Counted from the first letter of the stretch, positions 18,162 through 27,590 are shown. The stretch is DNA of 64,000 nucleotides from an uncultured Roseburia sp. (GCA_947647505.1 CANSKO010000013.1:1-64000), one strand, 5' to 3'. The notes: generated by a model not told the origin, from the letters alone. A program made the numbers and translations.

Positions 18162-19309
18162 TCGTCCTCCACGCGATTTGCGTATATCGCCTGCATGCGT
18201 TTTTGCACCCGCCCCGCGTCAAACTGCTGTATTTTCTTCCATGCATTCTTTTTACACGCTTCTGCAAACTTTGGGTTTCTCATAAATTCTCTTACGGCTT
18301 TCTCATATCCGGACACATCCAGAGGATCCACCAGCCTGCCCTCGACGCCATCCGTTACCAGATCTGCATTCCCCCGTATCCTGCTGCAAATGACAGGCAG
18401 CCCCGCAGCCATCGCTTCCATGAGCGCCACCGGAAGCCCCTCCTGCAAAGAAGGAAAGACGAAGCAGTCCGCCGCATGCAAAAGCTCTCTGACATCGCTG
18501 CGGTATCCGGCGAACAGCACGCGTCCGTCCAGCCCAAGCTCCTTCACCAGCTTACGGTCCGCTTCCTCCCGTTCTCCAAATCCAACCAGCAGATACTTCA
18601 AGCGCGCATCCTGAATCCGGGCCATCGCCCGAAGCATCGTCTCCTGATTTTTGCGCACAGAAAGCTGTCCTACGCTGATCAGCACAAAATCCTGTTCCAT
18701 AATCCCCAGGCTGCTCCGCATCCTGCCGCGTTCCGAATCGCACTGCGCAAACGCCTGAACGTCCACGCCAATTCCCGGCAGACAAAACACGTTTTTTGCA
18801 TGGAATTTTTTTGCGCGGGCATAATCCTCCCGGTTCATGGTAAGCAGCGTATCTGTTTTCCTGGATAAAAGTTTTTCGATTGGATAAAACAAAAGCCAGT
18901 TTTTGACTGGCGCGCCGGAAAAGAAGTGGAATCCGTGCGCCGTATAAATAATCCTGCCGCCCGTTCCAAAAGCGGCGCATCTTGTGACGACGCCTCCGAT
19001 CGGAGACTGTGTATGAATGATCTGATACGATTCCCTCCGGCACAGCCATCTCATTTTCCGAAAGGATTTCAGAATGTGTTTCACATCGCTGATTCTACGT
19101 GGAATCGGCACATGCCAGACGGTTACTCCCGCACGCCTTAGCTCTTCTCGAAATGCATGCACTCTTTCCTGACTTGTAATGCTGCCAAACGCAAAATTGG
19201 CAGCTACGTGCACTTCATAGCCCATTTGCTGTAAGATGCGGATATTGTCTGCATTAAATAAATCAATCATAGAAGCCACTGAAGCTGTCACCAGCGCTTT
19301 TTTCTTCAT
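18158..19309 (-). CDS. GT4-family (GT-B fold) glycosyltransferase
   Basis: 383 residues. The N-terminal half contains HTQSPIGGVVTRCAAF and TAHGFHFFSGAP, typical of EpsD/CapM-like enzymes; the C-terminal half holds the donor-binding region VFPSLQEGLPVALMEAMAAGLPV with the E-x7-E pattern of retaining GT4 enzymes. Such proteins commonly add the second sugar onto the polyprenyl-diphosphate-linked first sugar. This fits its position two genes away from the initiating sugar-phosphate transferase at 20205. It starts four bases within the upstream epimerase end. Confidence 0.92.
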   Translation of the reverse strand: MKKKALVTASVASMIDLFNADNIRILQQMGYEVHVAANFAFGSITSQERVHAFREELRRAGVTVWHVPIPRRISDVKHILKSFRKMRWLCRRESYQIIHTQSPIGGVVTRCAAFGTGGRIIYTAHGFHFFSGAPVKNWLLFYPIEKLLSRKTDTLLTMNREDYARAKKFHAKNVFCLPGIGVDVQAFAQCDSERGRMRSSLGIMEQDFVLISVGQLSVRKNQETMLRAMARIQDARLKYLLVGFGEREEADRKLVKELGLDGRVLFAGYRSDVRELLHAADCFVFPSLQEGLPVALMEAMAAGLPVICSRIRGNADLVTDGVEGRLVDPLDVSGYEKAVREFMRNPKFAEACKKNAWKKIQQFDAGRVQKRMQAIYANRVEDE

Positions 19310-20208
19310 ATCGGCCGTTTCTTCCCTTCCGTCCTGCGAATGGATTCTTCCAGACTGTATATCTGATAACGATTTCCCCTGTAATCGCTCATGGACTTTT
19401 CATATGTGCAGTTTCCAAACGCCTTATTCGCAAGCGCGCCAATCGATCCGGGCAGCCTGCCAGACAGCCACACGGCCGGAGCGAGCAGACGCGTTACAAA
19501 AACCCGCTTCCCCGACGCCTTTGCAATCGCTTTTACCATTTGCGTCGTTGTCGTATAGTCCGCATTCTGCGGATAAAACACCCCGGAGTCCTCATGCTCG
19601 ATCACTTCTTTCAGGAACTCACAGAGATTCTCAATATAAAGCATGCTTCGCGCATTTTGTACATTCGGAAAAACCGGAAGCTTTTTCGCGATCCCAGACA
19701 GCATGGGGTAATTCCCCCGGCTTCCCTTTCCATATACCATAGGAAGGCGGAGAACCGCCGTTTTAAACGCATCCGTATGCATCCTTTGGACCAGCAGGTC
19801 CGCCTTTTTCTTGCTGTCTCCATAAAAACCGGCGGGCGCAGGCTTCGTCTTCGCCGTAATGACTTTCTGTTTTCCATACGGCGCGCTGTCTCCATAAATA
19901 ATAATGCTGCCCGGATAAATAAATTGCTTTACGCCATCCGCCTTTGCCTTTTTCGCCACTTCCTTTGTCAGCTGCACATTGACCCTGTAATAATCCCGTA
20001 TCGTCTCTTTCGACGCCCTTCCCGTATCTGCATGCGCTTTTCCCGCCATATGGAGCACGCAGTCATAACGGCCAAAGTCTGTCTCCTTCCAGTCGTCTCC
20101 GCGAACGCTGACGGTATCGATCACCCAATCCGGGCCGTTTTTTTTCATGTAGCTTTGAAACGACGTCCCTATATAACTGTGCTCGCCCGTAATCAATACC
20201 TTTTTCAT
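19306..20208 (-). CDS. NAD-dependent epimerase/dehydratase
   Basis: 300 residues: TGEHSYIGTSFQSYM as nucleotide-binding loop, then VLHMAGKAH and FYGDSKKKADLL (YxxxK-type catalytic pair), RLPMVYGKGSRGN. It belongs to the UDP-sugar 4-epimerase/4-keto-reductase group that accompanies FlaA1-type dehydratases in making UDP-linked 6-deoxy sugars. Here it probably reduces or epimerises the product of the dehydratase at 20846 before the transferase at 20205 uses it (inference from order). Four-base overlaps join it to both neighbours. Confidence 0.85.
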   Translation of the reverse strand: MKKVLITGEHSYIGTSFQSYMKKNGPDWVIDTVSVRGDDWKETDFGRYDCVLHMAGKAHADTGRASKETIRDYYRVNVQLTKEVAKKAKADGVKQFIYPGSIIIYGDSAPYGKQKVITAKTKPAPAGFYGDSKKKADLLVQRMHTDAFKTAVLRLPMVYGKGSRGNYPMLSGIAKKLPVFPNVQNARSMLYIENLCEFLKEVIEHEDSGVFYPQNADYTTTTQMVKAIAKASGKRVFVTRLLAPAVWLSGRLPGSIGALANKAFGNCTYEKSMSDYRGNRYQIYSLEESIRRTEGKKRPI

Positions 20209-20840
20209 CGCTTCTTCATCCTCCCGGTTCCTCCCTCGACAACGCCGTTTGCGCCAAGCACCGAAGAAAACGTTCCAAGAAAACAGCGCACGTCAAACCA
20301 GAAGCCCATACGCGCGACATACTGTCCGTCCATTCTGGCCTTGACGGGAATTTCCAGCTCATCGCGCCCGTTGATCTGCGCCCATCCGGTCAGCCCGGGC
20401 GTCACGTCATTCGCGCCGTATTTCTCGCGCTCCGCCACCAGATCGTCCTGATTCCACAGCGCCGGACGCGGCCCGACAAAGCTCATGTCCCCTTTTAAAA
20501 TATTAAAAAGCTGCGGCAGCTCGTCCAGAGAAGACTTTCTGAGAAAATGCCCGACTTTTGTAATGTACTGATCGGGGTTTTTCAGAAGATGCGTCGGCGT
20601 ATCCTTTGGCGTATCAATCCGCATCGTCCGAAATTTGTAGATTTCAAAAAACCGTTTGTGAATGCCCACCCGCTTCTGCTTAAACAATACCGGCCCTCTG
20701 CTGTCCGCCTTAATCGCAATGCACAGCAGCGCAAAAACGGGAGACAACGCGATGCATGCCAGAAGGCTGATCGCAAAATCCATCTTTCGTTTCCTTCGGA
20801 TATACCGCTTTTGTCTGACCGTCAATCTGCGTTTTTTCAT
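20205..20840 (-). CDS. Initiating sugar-phosphate transferase (polyprenyl-phosphate glycosyl-1-phosphate transferase)
   Basis: 211 residues from ATG at 20840, with GGGGG ten bases upstream. It is the short form of the family: one membrane hairpin (about residues 20-45), a KFRTM motif, then LRKSSLDELPQLFNILKGDMSFVGPRP with the catalytic Asp-Glu pair, and GLTGWAQINGRDELE. It transfers a sugar-1-phosphate from a UDP-sugar to undecaprenyl phosphate, starting a glycan. Its neighbours suggest a UDP-6-deoxy-amino sugar as substrate, as for PglC-like enzymes. A second, longer initiating enzyme is at 37675-39048, so two glycans are probably started separately. Confidence 0.93.
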   Translation of the reverse strand: MKKRRLTVRQKRYIRRKRKMDFAISLLACIALSPVFALLCIAIKADSRGPVLFKQKRVGIHKRFFEIYKFRTMRIDTPKDTPTHLLKNPDQYITKVGHFLRKSSLDELPQLFNILKGDMSFVGPRPALWNQDDLVAEREKYGANDVTPGLTGWAQINGRDELEIPVKARMDGQYVARMGFWFDVRCFLGTFSSVLGANGVVEGGTGRMKKR

Positions 20841-20845
20841 TTTAT

Positions 20846-22717
20846 TTATGCCCCCTTTTCCGGACAATACGTCGGCGCAATGCGTTTTACCCACTCCCTG
20901 ATATCATCCGGCTCCGTCACCACGTACTCGCTCAATTCCTGTAGCTGCCTCAGAAAACGCTCTTCATCCATTTCAATCGGTCTGCCGATATGAATCCTCC
21001 GGTTTGCCGTATCCTGCATTCCTTCCTCTTCCATCAGCATCTCTTCATACAGCTTTTCTCCGGGACGCAGCCCCGTAAATACGATCGGTATGTCTTCATC
21101 CGGCTTATGTCCCGATAACAGAATCAGATTCTTTGCGAGATCTACGATTTTTACCGGCTCGCCCATATCCAAAATGAAGATCTCGCCGCCCTTCGCGTAT
21201 GCCCCGGCCTGAAGCACAAGCGATACGGCTTCCGGAATCGTCATAAAATAGCGTATGATGTCCGGGTGCGTCACCGTAACCGGACCGCCGCGCGCAATCT
21301 GCTTTTTAAACAGCGGTATCACGCTTCCGTTGCTGCCCAGCACATTTCCAAACCGCACCGCCACATATTCCGTCTGCGAACGCCTGTTGTACGTCTGAAT
21401 AATCATCTCGCAGATACGCTTGGACGCGCCCATAATATTCGTCGGATTCACCGCCTTGTCCGTTGAAATCATAACGAAGCGCTTTACCCGGTAGCGATCC
21501 GCCGCCTGCACCATCTTCCACGTCCCCAGCACATTGTTCTTAATCGCTTCATTCGGGCTGTCCTCCATCAGCGGCACATGCTTATGCGCCGCCGCATGAT
21601 AAATAATATCGGGATGATACGTCTCAAAAATAACCTGCATCCGCTTCGTATTGCGCACCGACGCAATCAGGACTTTCAGGTTCAGCTCCGGAAATTTCGC
21701 CTTCAATTCATTCTGTACATCATATGTGGAATTTTCATAAATATCCACGATCAGAAGCAGCTTTGGGCTGTGCCCTGCAATCTGGCGGCACAGCTCGCTT
21801 CCAATGGAGCCTCCGCCGCCCGTTACCATCACGACCTTGCCGGATACGTAGCCCATAATGGAATCCAGGTCCACTTCCACAGGCTCCCTCCCCAGCAGGT
21901 CATTCACATCCACTTCCTTCAGGCTGCTGATGCTGACGTCTCCATTGATCAGCTGATACATGCCGGGCAGACGCTTCAGTTCACAGCCCGTCTTCTTACA
22001 GATATCCAGAATTTCCTTCATATGCTTTGGCGAAGCCGACGGCATGGCGATAATGATCTCATGCACATGCAGCTCCATGCATTTATCAATAATGTCTCCC
22101 CGGCTGCCGACAATCTTCACGCCGTGAATATAACTGCCCACCTTTGCCCTGTCGTCATCAATCACGCCAATCACGCGCTTTTTCAGATACTGGCTGTTCT
22201 TGATTTCCTTAATCAGCGTATTTCCCGCTTCCCCGGCTCCAACAATCAGCACATTGCGCGTATACTCCGCGTCCCGAATCATATTGCGCGCGGACCGGAG
22301 CGCCCGATAGCTGTACCGGCAGGCAAAAATCATCCCAAACAGAAAAATACCAAAAAATGCAAAATAGCTCCGCGGCACCGGATATCCCGTCTCCGGATGC
22401 GACAGCAGCATCAAAAACATATTGATAAACGTCTCCACCACGCACGCCGACACAAGATACATCATCTCCACCGCCCCGGCATAGCTCCAGAGACTGCTGT
22501 AAAGCCGAAAAATCCAAAACACCAGCAGCGCCGTCACCGCCGTCGCCGGAAGCGACTTCCACGCATTCTCCAGAAAATGTATCGGAACGGAATCCAGATC
22601 AAAATCAAAGCGCGCCAAAAGCGCCAGCATGCTCGCCAGAAACACCGCGCAAATGTCAAAACACATCAAAAACACTCTGCGTATCCACAGCTTCTTATCT
22701 TCAAACAAATTCTTCAT
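20846..22717 (-). CDS. Membrane-bound UDP-sugar 4,6-dehydratase (FlaA1/CapD/PglF type)
   Basis: 623 residues. Residues 1-135 contain four hydrophobic segments; about 150-260 is a CoA-binding-like Rossmann domain (LIVGAGEAGNTLI); from about 290 comes the catalytic SDR domain with VTGGGGSIGSELCRQ, YHAAAHKHVPLMED, MISTDKAVNPTNIMGASKR and GLRPGEKLYEEML. The family removes water from UDP-GlcNAc to give a 4-keto-6-deoxy sugar. It opens the gene set running to 16388. The ATG has GGAGAAGAG upstream; a tiny reading frame ends three bases before it. Confidence 0.93.
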   Translation of the reverse strand: MKNLFEDKKLWIRRVFLMCFDICAVFLASMLALLARFDFDLDSVPIHFLENAWKSLPATAVTALLVFWIFRLYSSLWSYAGAVEMMYLVSACVVETFINMFLMLLSHPETGYPVPRSYFAFFGIFLFGMIFACRYSYRALRSARNMIRDAEYTRNVLIVGAGEAGNTLIKEIKNSQYLKKRVIGVIDDDRAKVGSYIHGVKIVGSRGDIIDKCMELHVHEIIIAMPSASPKHMKEILDICKKTGCELKRLPGMYQLINGDVSISSLKEVDVNDLLGREPVEVDLDSIMGYVSGKVVMVTGGGGSIGSELCRQIAGHSPKLLLIVDIYENSTYDVQNELKAKFPELNLKVLIASVRNTKRMQVIFETYHPDIIYHAAAHKHVPLMEDSPNEAIKNNVLGTWKMVQAADRYRVKRFVMISTDKAVNPTNIMGASKRICEMIIQTYNRRSQTEYVAVRFGNVLGSNGSVIPLFKKQIARGGPVTVTHPDIIRYFMTIPEAVSLVLQAGAYAKGGEIFILDMGEPVKIVDLAKNLILLSGHKPDEDIPIVFTGLRPGEKLYEEMLMEEEGMQDTANRRIHIGRPIEMDEERFLRQLQELSEYVVTEPDDIREWVKRIAPTYCPEKGA

Positions 22718-22720
22718 CCG

Positions 22721-22795
22721 TCACTCTTCTCCATCATCCTGCTCACCGCACGTTAAACATCCCGTCCGCTCTTCTATAAACACGCTTTTCGCCAT
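22721..22795 (-). CDS. Possible 24-residue leader peptide before the dehydratase gene
   Basis: An ATG at 22795 is preceded at six bases by AGAGGGG, one of the better ribosome sites in the region. The frame encodes 24 residues with a CxxC motif near the end (GCLTCGEQ) and stops three bases before the dehydratase ATG. It could be a translationally coupled leader or chance. I know no family. Nothing else in 22796-22901 looks coding, though a longer frame in another phase is open there without a convincing ribosome site. Confidence 0.3.
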   Translation of the reverse strand: MAKSVFIEERTGCLTCGEQDDGEE

Positions 22796-22901
22796 GTAAA
22801 GCCCCTCTTACCGCCGATTCGTCCAGTCCTTCTCTAAAACGCGCTTTGCTTTCCCGCCAAAAAAACGTCCCGCTCAACGCCCATACCTCTCCCACACCAT
22901 A

Positions 22902-23098
22902 CGGCCGGAAGCAGCCCCGGCGCAAAATCCGCACAGGCGGCGCAAAACGGCATTCCCATGAAGACCGTTATAAGGCCGCCGGTTCTTAACGAGGTCTTTT
23001 CGAGTTTAGAACCGCTGCGCGCCTTATAGAGCGAAAGCGCGTCTGAATGGAATGCCGTTTTGCAAACGCCGTCCGCACCTCGCCATCCCTTCCGGCCG
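22902..23098. repeat. Long palindromic element, copy A (shared core plus private arms)
   Basis: Outer arms pair with each other: 22902-22911 with 23089-23098, and 22942-22956 with 23049-23063 (15 pairs without mismatch). Between them is the core (about 22960-23047) shared with copies B and C. The core has an outer stem at 22970-22980 against 23016-23027 and an inner stem at 22981-22990 against 23003-23012. Several stem bases differ from copies B and C, with the partner base changed to keep pairing. The right arm ends at the base before the stop codon of the ligase-like gene at 23099, so in that mRNA the hairpin would begin directly after the stop. Confidence 0.85.
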
Positions 23099-25081
23099 CT
23101 ATCTCCTCACTCTTAACTTCCCCTTCTCATCGTCAAAATATACTCCCATCACAACATACATCCCATACCAGCAAATCCAGACAAACGGCCGTTCCAGATT
23201 CTCCACCAGAAGCAGCATATTGCAGCAGACCATATTCGAAAGCACAAAAAACGCATATTTTTTTTCGAACAGATTTCGCCTGAAATACCGGATGGCAAAC
23301 CAGCTGTTGAACAGAACCATCAGAAGATACGGCACAATCGCAAATATGCCATACCGATACAGAATCTGAATAAAGCCATTATGCGGCATATGGCCGCCTC
23401 CCCAGAATCTTGCGTTTCCTTTGTGTCCCCAGAGATTCAGCTCCCTCAGATACGCTTTCCAGTAAAGCGTCCTGCCGCTCGTCAGCGCCTCCAGTGAAAA
23501 GCTTGTCTGAAGCTTATACAAAAGGCGGTTCTCCGCCCCTTCTTCCGCCGCCTGCACCGTCAAAAGAAATGGATGGTCCGTCACGGTGTCCGGATAAAAA
23601 TCCCGCTCAAGCTTAATTTCCGCTCCAACCGCTCTTGGAATCTGATAGACACAGTACGAATCCGCTGCATAACCTGCGCCAAACGCCAGAAGATAAGCGG
23701 CAAAGCCCAGTATTTTTACGTTTCTTCGATTCAGCCAGAATTGAAAAGAAAAAATCAAAGCCGCCACTGCCGCCGGCAGCATGCTTGAAATGCTCTGCGT
23801 TTTCCAGAGCATATTCCCACAGACGCCAAGCATCAGAATGCGGAATAAATCTGCACGCCGCACCGATTTATTCCGAAAATCAAATTCCAGTTCCGCCAGA
23901 AACGCAAGCCATACAAACAGCAGATACATGCCAAAATAGCCCGGATTAATCGCTGCGCCCGAATAACGGTATCCCGGAGTAAACGGGCGAAACAAATAGC
24001 AAAACAACACATTCGGCAGAAACGTCCATTGCACGCCGCGCACAAAATCCCGCAAAAGCAGCTCTCTGCGCTGCATATTTCCCCACATAAAAAACAGAAA
24101 GCCCATGCCAAGCGTCATGCCGATTCCCATAAATGAGAATTGATTTTTTGCAACCAAAGCATCTGAAATCAGGCTCAACAGCCAAAGCAGAAGAAAGGAC
24201 GCCACCAATTTATTGTTCCAATCCGGCAAATGCAGCGGCTTCTCATAACACAAAAAGGCAATCGCAGCAAACCCAGCCATACAAACCGCCATAAGGACAA
24301 ACCAGATCTGATTGTAAATGCCAATCAGAAAAGCCGTCTGTATAAACAGCAGCAGAAAGCAGAAAATCCCGCTCCGCATTCTCCCGCGGCCTTTTGCAGA
24401 CAGCCTTCCGCTCCACGCCGCTCCATATTCTCCAACCTTCAAAAACAGCCGCAAAAGCAGACGGACCGGCGCATGCCAGGGAATCCTTTGCAATCTTCTT
24501 TTGAAACATAAAAAAATAAGGCCCGTGACCAGATAAAACGCGGCGGACAGCGCCAGAACATATCGTGCAAACAAACGCTTGGAAAAGCGCGGCGGCTGTT
24601 GACGAAACTGCATCTTCTCAATCCGAAACGACAATCCGACCTGATGCTCTATCACAAGATCAAATCGACTGTATCTGACGCCCGGCAGCGCAAGCAGATT
24701 GTCGCCTTCCGACAGGACAACATCCACCTGGCATTTTTGCTCTCCCTTTTTATTATAACAGCGGACGGTCGCATCAAAGCTGCCCCCGCTTACTTCGGAA
24801 AGCACAAGACAGGCGTATTTCCACTTGTTTCTCGTCAGCCATGTATGCTTCACCGCAACCGCGTCCGTTACCTTCCAGACGCGCTCTGCCGCATCATACT
24901 GCATCGTTTCGTTATCGTTTATCTCAAAAGCGCTTCGGGGTACGTCATAAATATCTCCCACGTCATAAAAGCGATCCAGATGAAACGTCCCGCAAAGCAG
25001 CATCAGCGCCCCTGCAAGAGCAAAACAAAAGCCTGTTAATATCCAGACGGCTCTCCCGTAATGTCTGTCTAAGATCCGCAA
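23099..25081 (-). CDS. O-antigen-ligase/polymerase-like multi-pass membrane protein
   Basis: 660 residues. One N-terminal membrane segment (about 10-32) is followed by an extracytoplasmic beta-rich part to about 170, then some ten membrane segments, with a loop near 545-590 holding WKAYLRELNLWGHKGN and the GGGHMPHNGFIQILYRYGI stretch. This HNxxL/I-type motif before the last segments is a hallmark of the Wzy/WaaL family (PF04932 type). It probably polymerises or attaches lipid-linked glycan outside the membrane. Start is TTG at 25081 with GGAGG ten bases upstream. The stop codon directly abuts palindrome A. Confidence 0.82.
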   Translation of the reverse strand: MRILDRHYGRAVWILTGFCFALAGALMLLCGTFHLDRFYDVGDIYDVPRSAFEINDNETMQYDAAERVWKVTDAVAVKHTWLTRNKWKYACLVLSEVSGGSFDATVRCYNKKGEQKCQVDVVLSEGDNLLALPGVRYSRFDLVIEHQVGLSFRIEKMQFRQQPPRFSKRLFARYVLALSAAFYLVTGLIFLCFKRRLQRIPWHAPVRLLLRLFLKVGEYGAAWSGRLSAKGRGRMRSGIFCFLLLFIQTAFLIGIYNQIWFVLMAVCMAGFAAIAFLCYEKPLHLPDWNNKLVASFLLLWLLSLISDALVAKNQFSFMGIGMTLGMGFLFFMWGNMQRRELLLRDFVRGVQWTFLPNVLFCYLFRPFTPGYRYSGAAINPGYFGMYLLFVWLAFLAELEFDFRNKSVRRADLFRILMLGVCGNMLWKTQSISSMLPAAVAALIFSFQFWLNRRNVKILGFAAYLLAFGAGYAADSYCVYQIPRAVGAEIKLERDFYPDTVTDHPFLLTVQAAEEGAENRLLYKLQTSFSLEALTSGRTLYWKAYLRELNLWGHKGNARFWGGGHMPHNGFIQILYRYGIFAIVPYLLMVLFNSWFAIRYFRRNLFEKKYAFFVLSNMVCCNMLLLVENLERPFVWICWYGMYVVMGVYFDDEKGKLRVRR

Positions 25082-25118
25082 TCCGACGCCACCTCCATAT
25101 CATATTATGGATTTCTTT

Positions 25119-25147
25119 ATTGTACCCTATATTCCTGCAAATGAAAA
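25119..25147 (-). promoter_or_regulatory. Weak candidate promoter for the ligase-like gene
   Basis: On the minus strand TTTTCA (25142-25147) and TACAAT (25119-25124) are 17 bases apart, about 40 bases before the gene. The -35 match is poor. Confidence 0.4.
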
Positions 25148-25219
25148 GCCAAAAATTACCAAATGCCCAAAACGCATCCGGCGCTTTTTCTGTTTCATAT
25201 GAATAGTATCGCCCAAATC

Positions 25220-25248
25220 TTGACATTCTTTCTATTATGCCATACAAT
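25220..25248 (+). promoter_or_regulatory. Sigma-A promoter for the forward pyruvyltransferase-family gene
   Basis: TTGACA (25220-25225) and TACAAT (25243-25248) with a 17-base spacer; the gene starts 36 bases beyond, after an AAAGAAAGGA ribosome site. It is one of the best promoter matches in the window. Confidence 0.85.
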
Positions 25249-25283
25249 TATTAAAACCAGATGAAAAAGAAAGGATTTCCACG

Positions 25284-26540
25284 ATGAAAATTGGAATCAT
25301 ATCCATCAATGCACATACAAAGGTATTGAATTTTGCATCTCCGCTGCATTCCTATGCCTTTTGGGCCTATTTGAAAAACCACGGAATCGAAAGCACAATC
25401 ATTGACTACAAGCCGGTATATTACGGAAAGTTCGACCCCAGACATCCTCTCCTGTACTACAGGGAGCGGCCAAATCCAAACGATCCGGACTGGCAGGAAC
25501 AAATTAAGAAATGGACCGCGCTGTTTGATGAGCGGGAGTACCGTTTTGACCGTTTTGAAGCATTCATTCAAAAATATTATCAGAAAACCGGGACATGCTA
25601 TACCGCCAAAATGATGGAAACGGAAGACCCCGGCTTTGACTGCTATATCTGCGCGACTGACGTGATCTGGAAATACAATCCCAAAAATGGATTTGACCGG
25701 GGATTTCTGCTCGCCTGCAAACAAATGGAAGGCAAAAAGAAAATCGCCTACGCCGCAAGCCGCGGCGCAACGAAATATACAAAGCAGCAGGGCGAGCAGT
25801 TTTTTGACTACATCAGCGACATCGATTATATTTCCGTGCGCGAAAAAAGTCTGATGGAATATATTCAGTTAAACTCCGACCTTCCGGTTGCGCATGTGCT
25901 GGACCCCGTATTCCTCCACGAAAAAGAATTCTATTATGATATGGCCATCGAGCCTGAGCAGAAAGGCTATGTCCTGATTTACATCGTCATGGAAAAAGCC
26001 AAAGGGCTTGTAAAAACTGCCGTTGAATTCGCACAGGCCCACAATCTGGAAGTCATCGAACTGAGCGAGGATCTGGAAAACGCCGACATCCCCAAAGGAA
26101 CGCACCATAAGGTAATCTATGGGCTTGGCATAGAGGAATGGCTTGGCTACATGCAGCATGCTTCCTATATCTTTACAAATTCCTTCCACGCCTGCTGCTT
26201 TTCCATGATTTTTGGCAAACAGTTTTTCGCCGGCGCCCGCGGCGGCGATAAAATCGACTCTGTGCTGGAAATGTTCGGATTGGAAGGCCGCCGCGTCAAA
26301 GGGTACAATCCAAAAGCCGCATTGCAGATGCCGGACATTGACTTTGACAAGCTTGACGTCCTGCGTCACAGATATATGGACGAATCCGGCGCTTTTCTGT
26401 TAAACGCCATTCAGGACCTTACGCATACAGAGCATCAGAATCACAAAGATCTCGTCCATAACCAGATCAAAACGCCCAGAACAGAAGCAAAAGCGTTATG
26501 GAAACGCAAACTCAAACGTTTGTTAAAAAAATTAAAATAA
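25284..26540 (+). CDS. Polysaccharide pyruvyl transferase family protein, forward strand
   Basis: 418 residues. Landmarks of the fold are MKIGIISINAHTKV, YAASRGATKYTKQQGE, DYISVREKS and FTNSFHACCFSMIFGKQFF, the last being the conserved C-terminal substrate region. The tail is rich in lysine. Members transfer pyruvate or, in some branches, act on other sugar substituents. It is the only complete rightward gene, with its own promoter and a clear ribosome site, and its last nine bases overlap the end of the leftward gene at 26532. No terminator is visible at that convergence. Separate promoter and orientation suggest independent regulation or later acquisition. Confidence 0.85.
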   Translation: MKIGIISINAHTKVLNFASPLHSYAFWAYLKNHGIESTIIDYKPVYYGKFDPRHPLLYYRERPNPNDPDWQEQIKKWTALFDEREYRFDRFEAFIQKYYQKTGTCYTAKMMETEDPGFDCYICATDVIWKYNPKNGFDRGFLLACKQMEGKKKIAYAASRGATKYTKQQGEQFFDYISDIDYISVREKSLMEYIQLNSDLPVAHVLDPVFLHEKEFYYDMAIEPEQKGYVLIYIVMEKAKGLVKTAVEFAQAHNLEVIELSEDLENADIPKGTHHKVIYGLGIEEWLGYMQHASYIFTNSFHACCFSMIFGKQFFAGARGGDKIDSVLEMFGLEGRRVKGYNPKAALQMPDIDFDKLDVLRHRYMDESGAFLLNAIQDLTHTEHQNHKDLVHNQIKTPRTEAKALWKRKLKRLLKKLK

Positions 26541-27590
26541 AAAACTGTCCTCAATCATTCTTCGAAACATATCCGGCAGGGCAACCGAAGCCGTCCATCC
26601 CAGACGCGACAGCTTCGTGCTGTCCGGCCGGATTATCATTTCCGGATTATATCCAAACGAAGACACATCTTTCGGAATTTCTATCCTGACCCGTATGCCG
26701 CGCTCCGGGTACAGGCCGCATACCAGCTCCGCCATTTCACGAATCGAAACTGCCGTATCCATATTCGTTACATTATAAGCTTCTCCCGCCTGACCTTTGA
26801 ACAATATATAAAAAATCGCGGCAACGGCGTCTTTCGTATAGCAGTAGCTTCGAACGGTATTTCCCTGCGTGTGCAGCACAATATCCTTCTTCTCCGCCAC
26901 ACACCGGGCAAATTCCGCAAATACGCGGCCATCCTCATACGCCACGCCGGGACCAAACGTCTGACTGAGCCGCGCCATCTTAACCGGAACGCCATATTCG
27001 GACGCATAGGAAGCGCACATGCATTCCGCCATGCGTTTTCCCTCCGAATAACTGCTTCTGACGCTGGTTGGGTCCAGATAGCCGTACGCCTTCTCATCAA
27101 TCAGAGGAAGCGTTGCGTCCGGCGTTCCGTACACCTCCAGGGAAGACAGAAACACCATGCCTTTCACCGCATTTTGTTTCGCAAATTCCAGGACGTTTTC
27201 GGTTCCTTTCAGCGCCGTCTGAATCGTCTCGACAGGATGTGACACAAAATATCCGGAGCTTGTCGCACTTGCGCCGTGCAGGATATAATCGACTTGTTCT
27301 TCATAAGCGATCGGCTGGCTGACGTCGCCATAATACAAGGTCAGATCCTTTCCTCCCATCCATTTCCCAAACGCTTTTTCCGCTTTTTCTCTGCTTCTTA
27401 CCATCGCAACGATATGAATGCCGCAATGCTGCATACGGTTCATGCATATCAGGGCAAATACGGCCTGCATGCCAAGCAGTCCCGTCGCGCCGGTAATAAA
27501 CACCGTGCTGTTTCGAAACCGTTCTGCCAGCTCCATATTGCCGGCAATTTCTTCTGCATCCTGCATCAGCAATCTGTTTTTTCCATCCAT
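26532..27590 (-). CDS. NAD-dependent epimerase/dehydratase
   Basis: 352 residues from ATG at 27590, with GGGAG eight bases upstream; a TTG six bases earlier is too close to that site. The Rossmann loop is ITGATGLLGMQAV at about 33, the catalytic pair is in SSYSEGKRMAECM (YxxxK), and RLSQTFGPGV follows. It belongs to the extended SDR group. It is the last gene of the unit containing a TarI/IspD-like cytidylyltransferase, so it may act on a CDP- or other nucleotide-linked sugar for the phosphodiester polymer made by the neighbouring genes. The exact substrate is unknown. Confidence 0.83.
   Translation of the reverse strand: MDGKNRLLMQDAEEIAGNMELAERFRNSTVFITGATGLLGMQAVFALICMNRMQHCGIHIVAMVRSREKAEKAFGKWMGGKDLTLYYGDVSQPIAYEEQVDYILHGASATSSGYFVSHPVETIQTALKGTENVLEFAKQNAVKGMVFLSSLEVYGTPDATLPLIDEKAYGYLDPTSVRSSYSEGKRMAECMCASYASEYGVPVKMARLSQTFGPGVAYEDGRVFAEFARCVAEKKDIVLHTQGNTVRSYCYTKDAVAAIFYILFKGQAGEAYNVTNMDTAVSIREMAELVCGLYPERGIRVRIEIPKDVSSFGYNPEMIIRPDSTKLSRLGWTASVALPDMFRRMIEDSFLF

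Noticed and set aside
21578-22756. Open frame of about 390 codons on the plus strand opposite the dehydratase gene
   Set aside because: Arg/His-rich composition typical of an antisense shadow; the minus strand has a full dehydratase with all motifs.
22743-22934. Minus-strand 63-residue frame before the dehydratase gene
   Set aside because: It begins inside palindrome A and has no ribosome site; the short frame in another phase has better signals.
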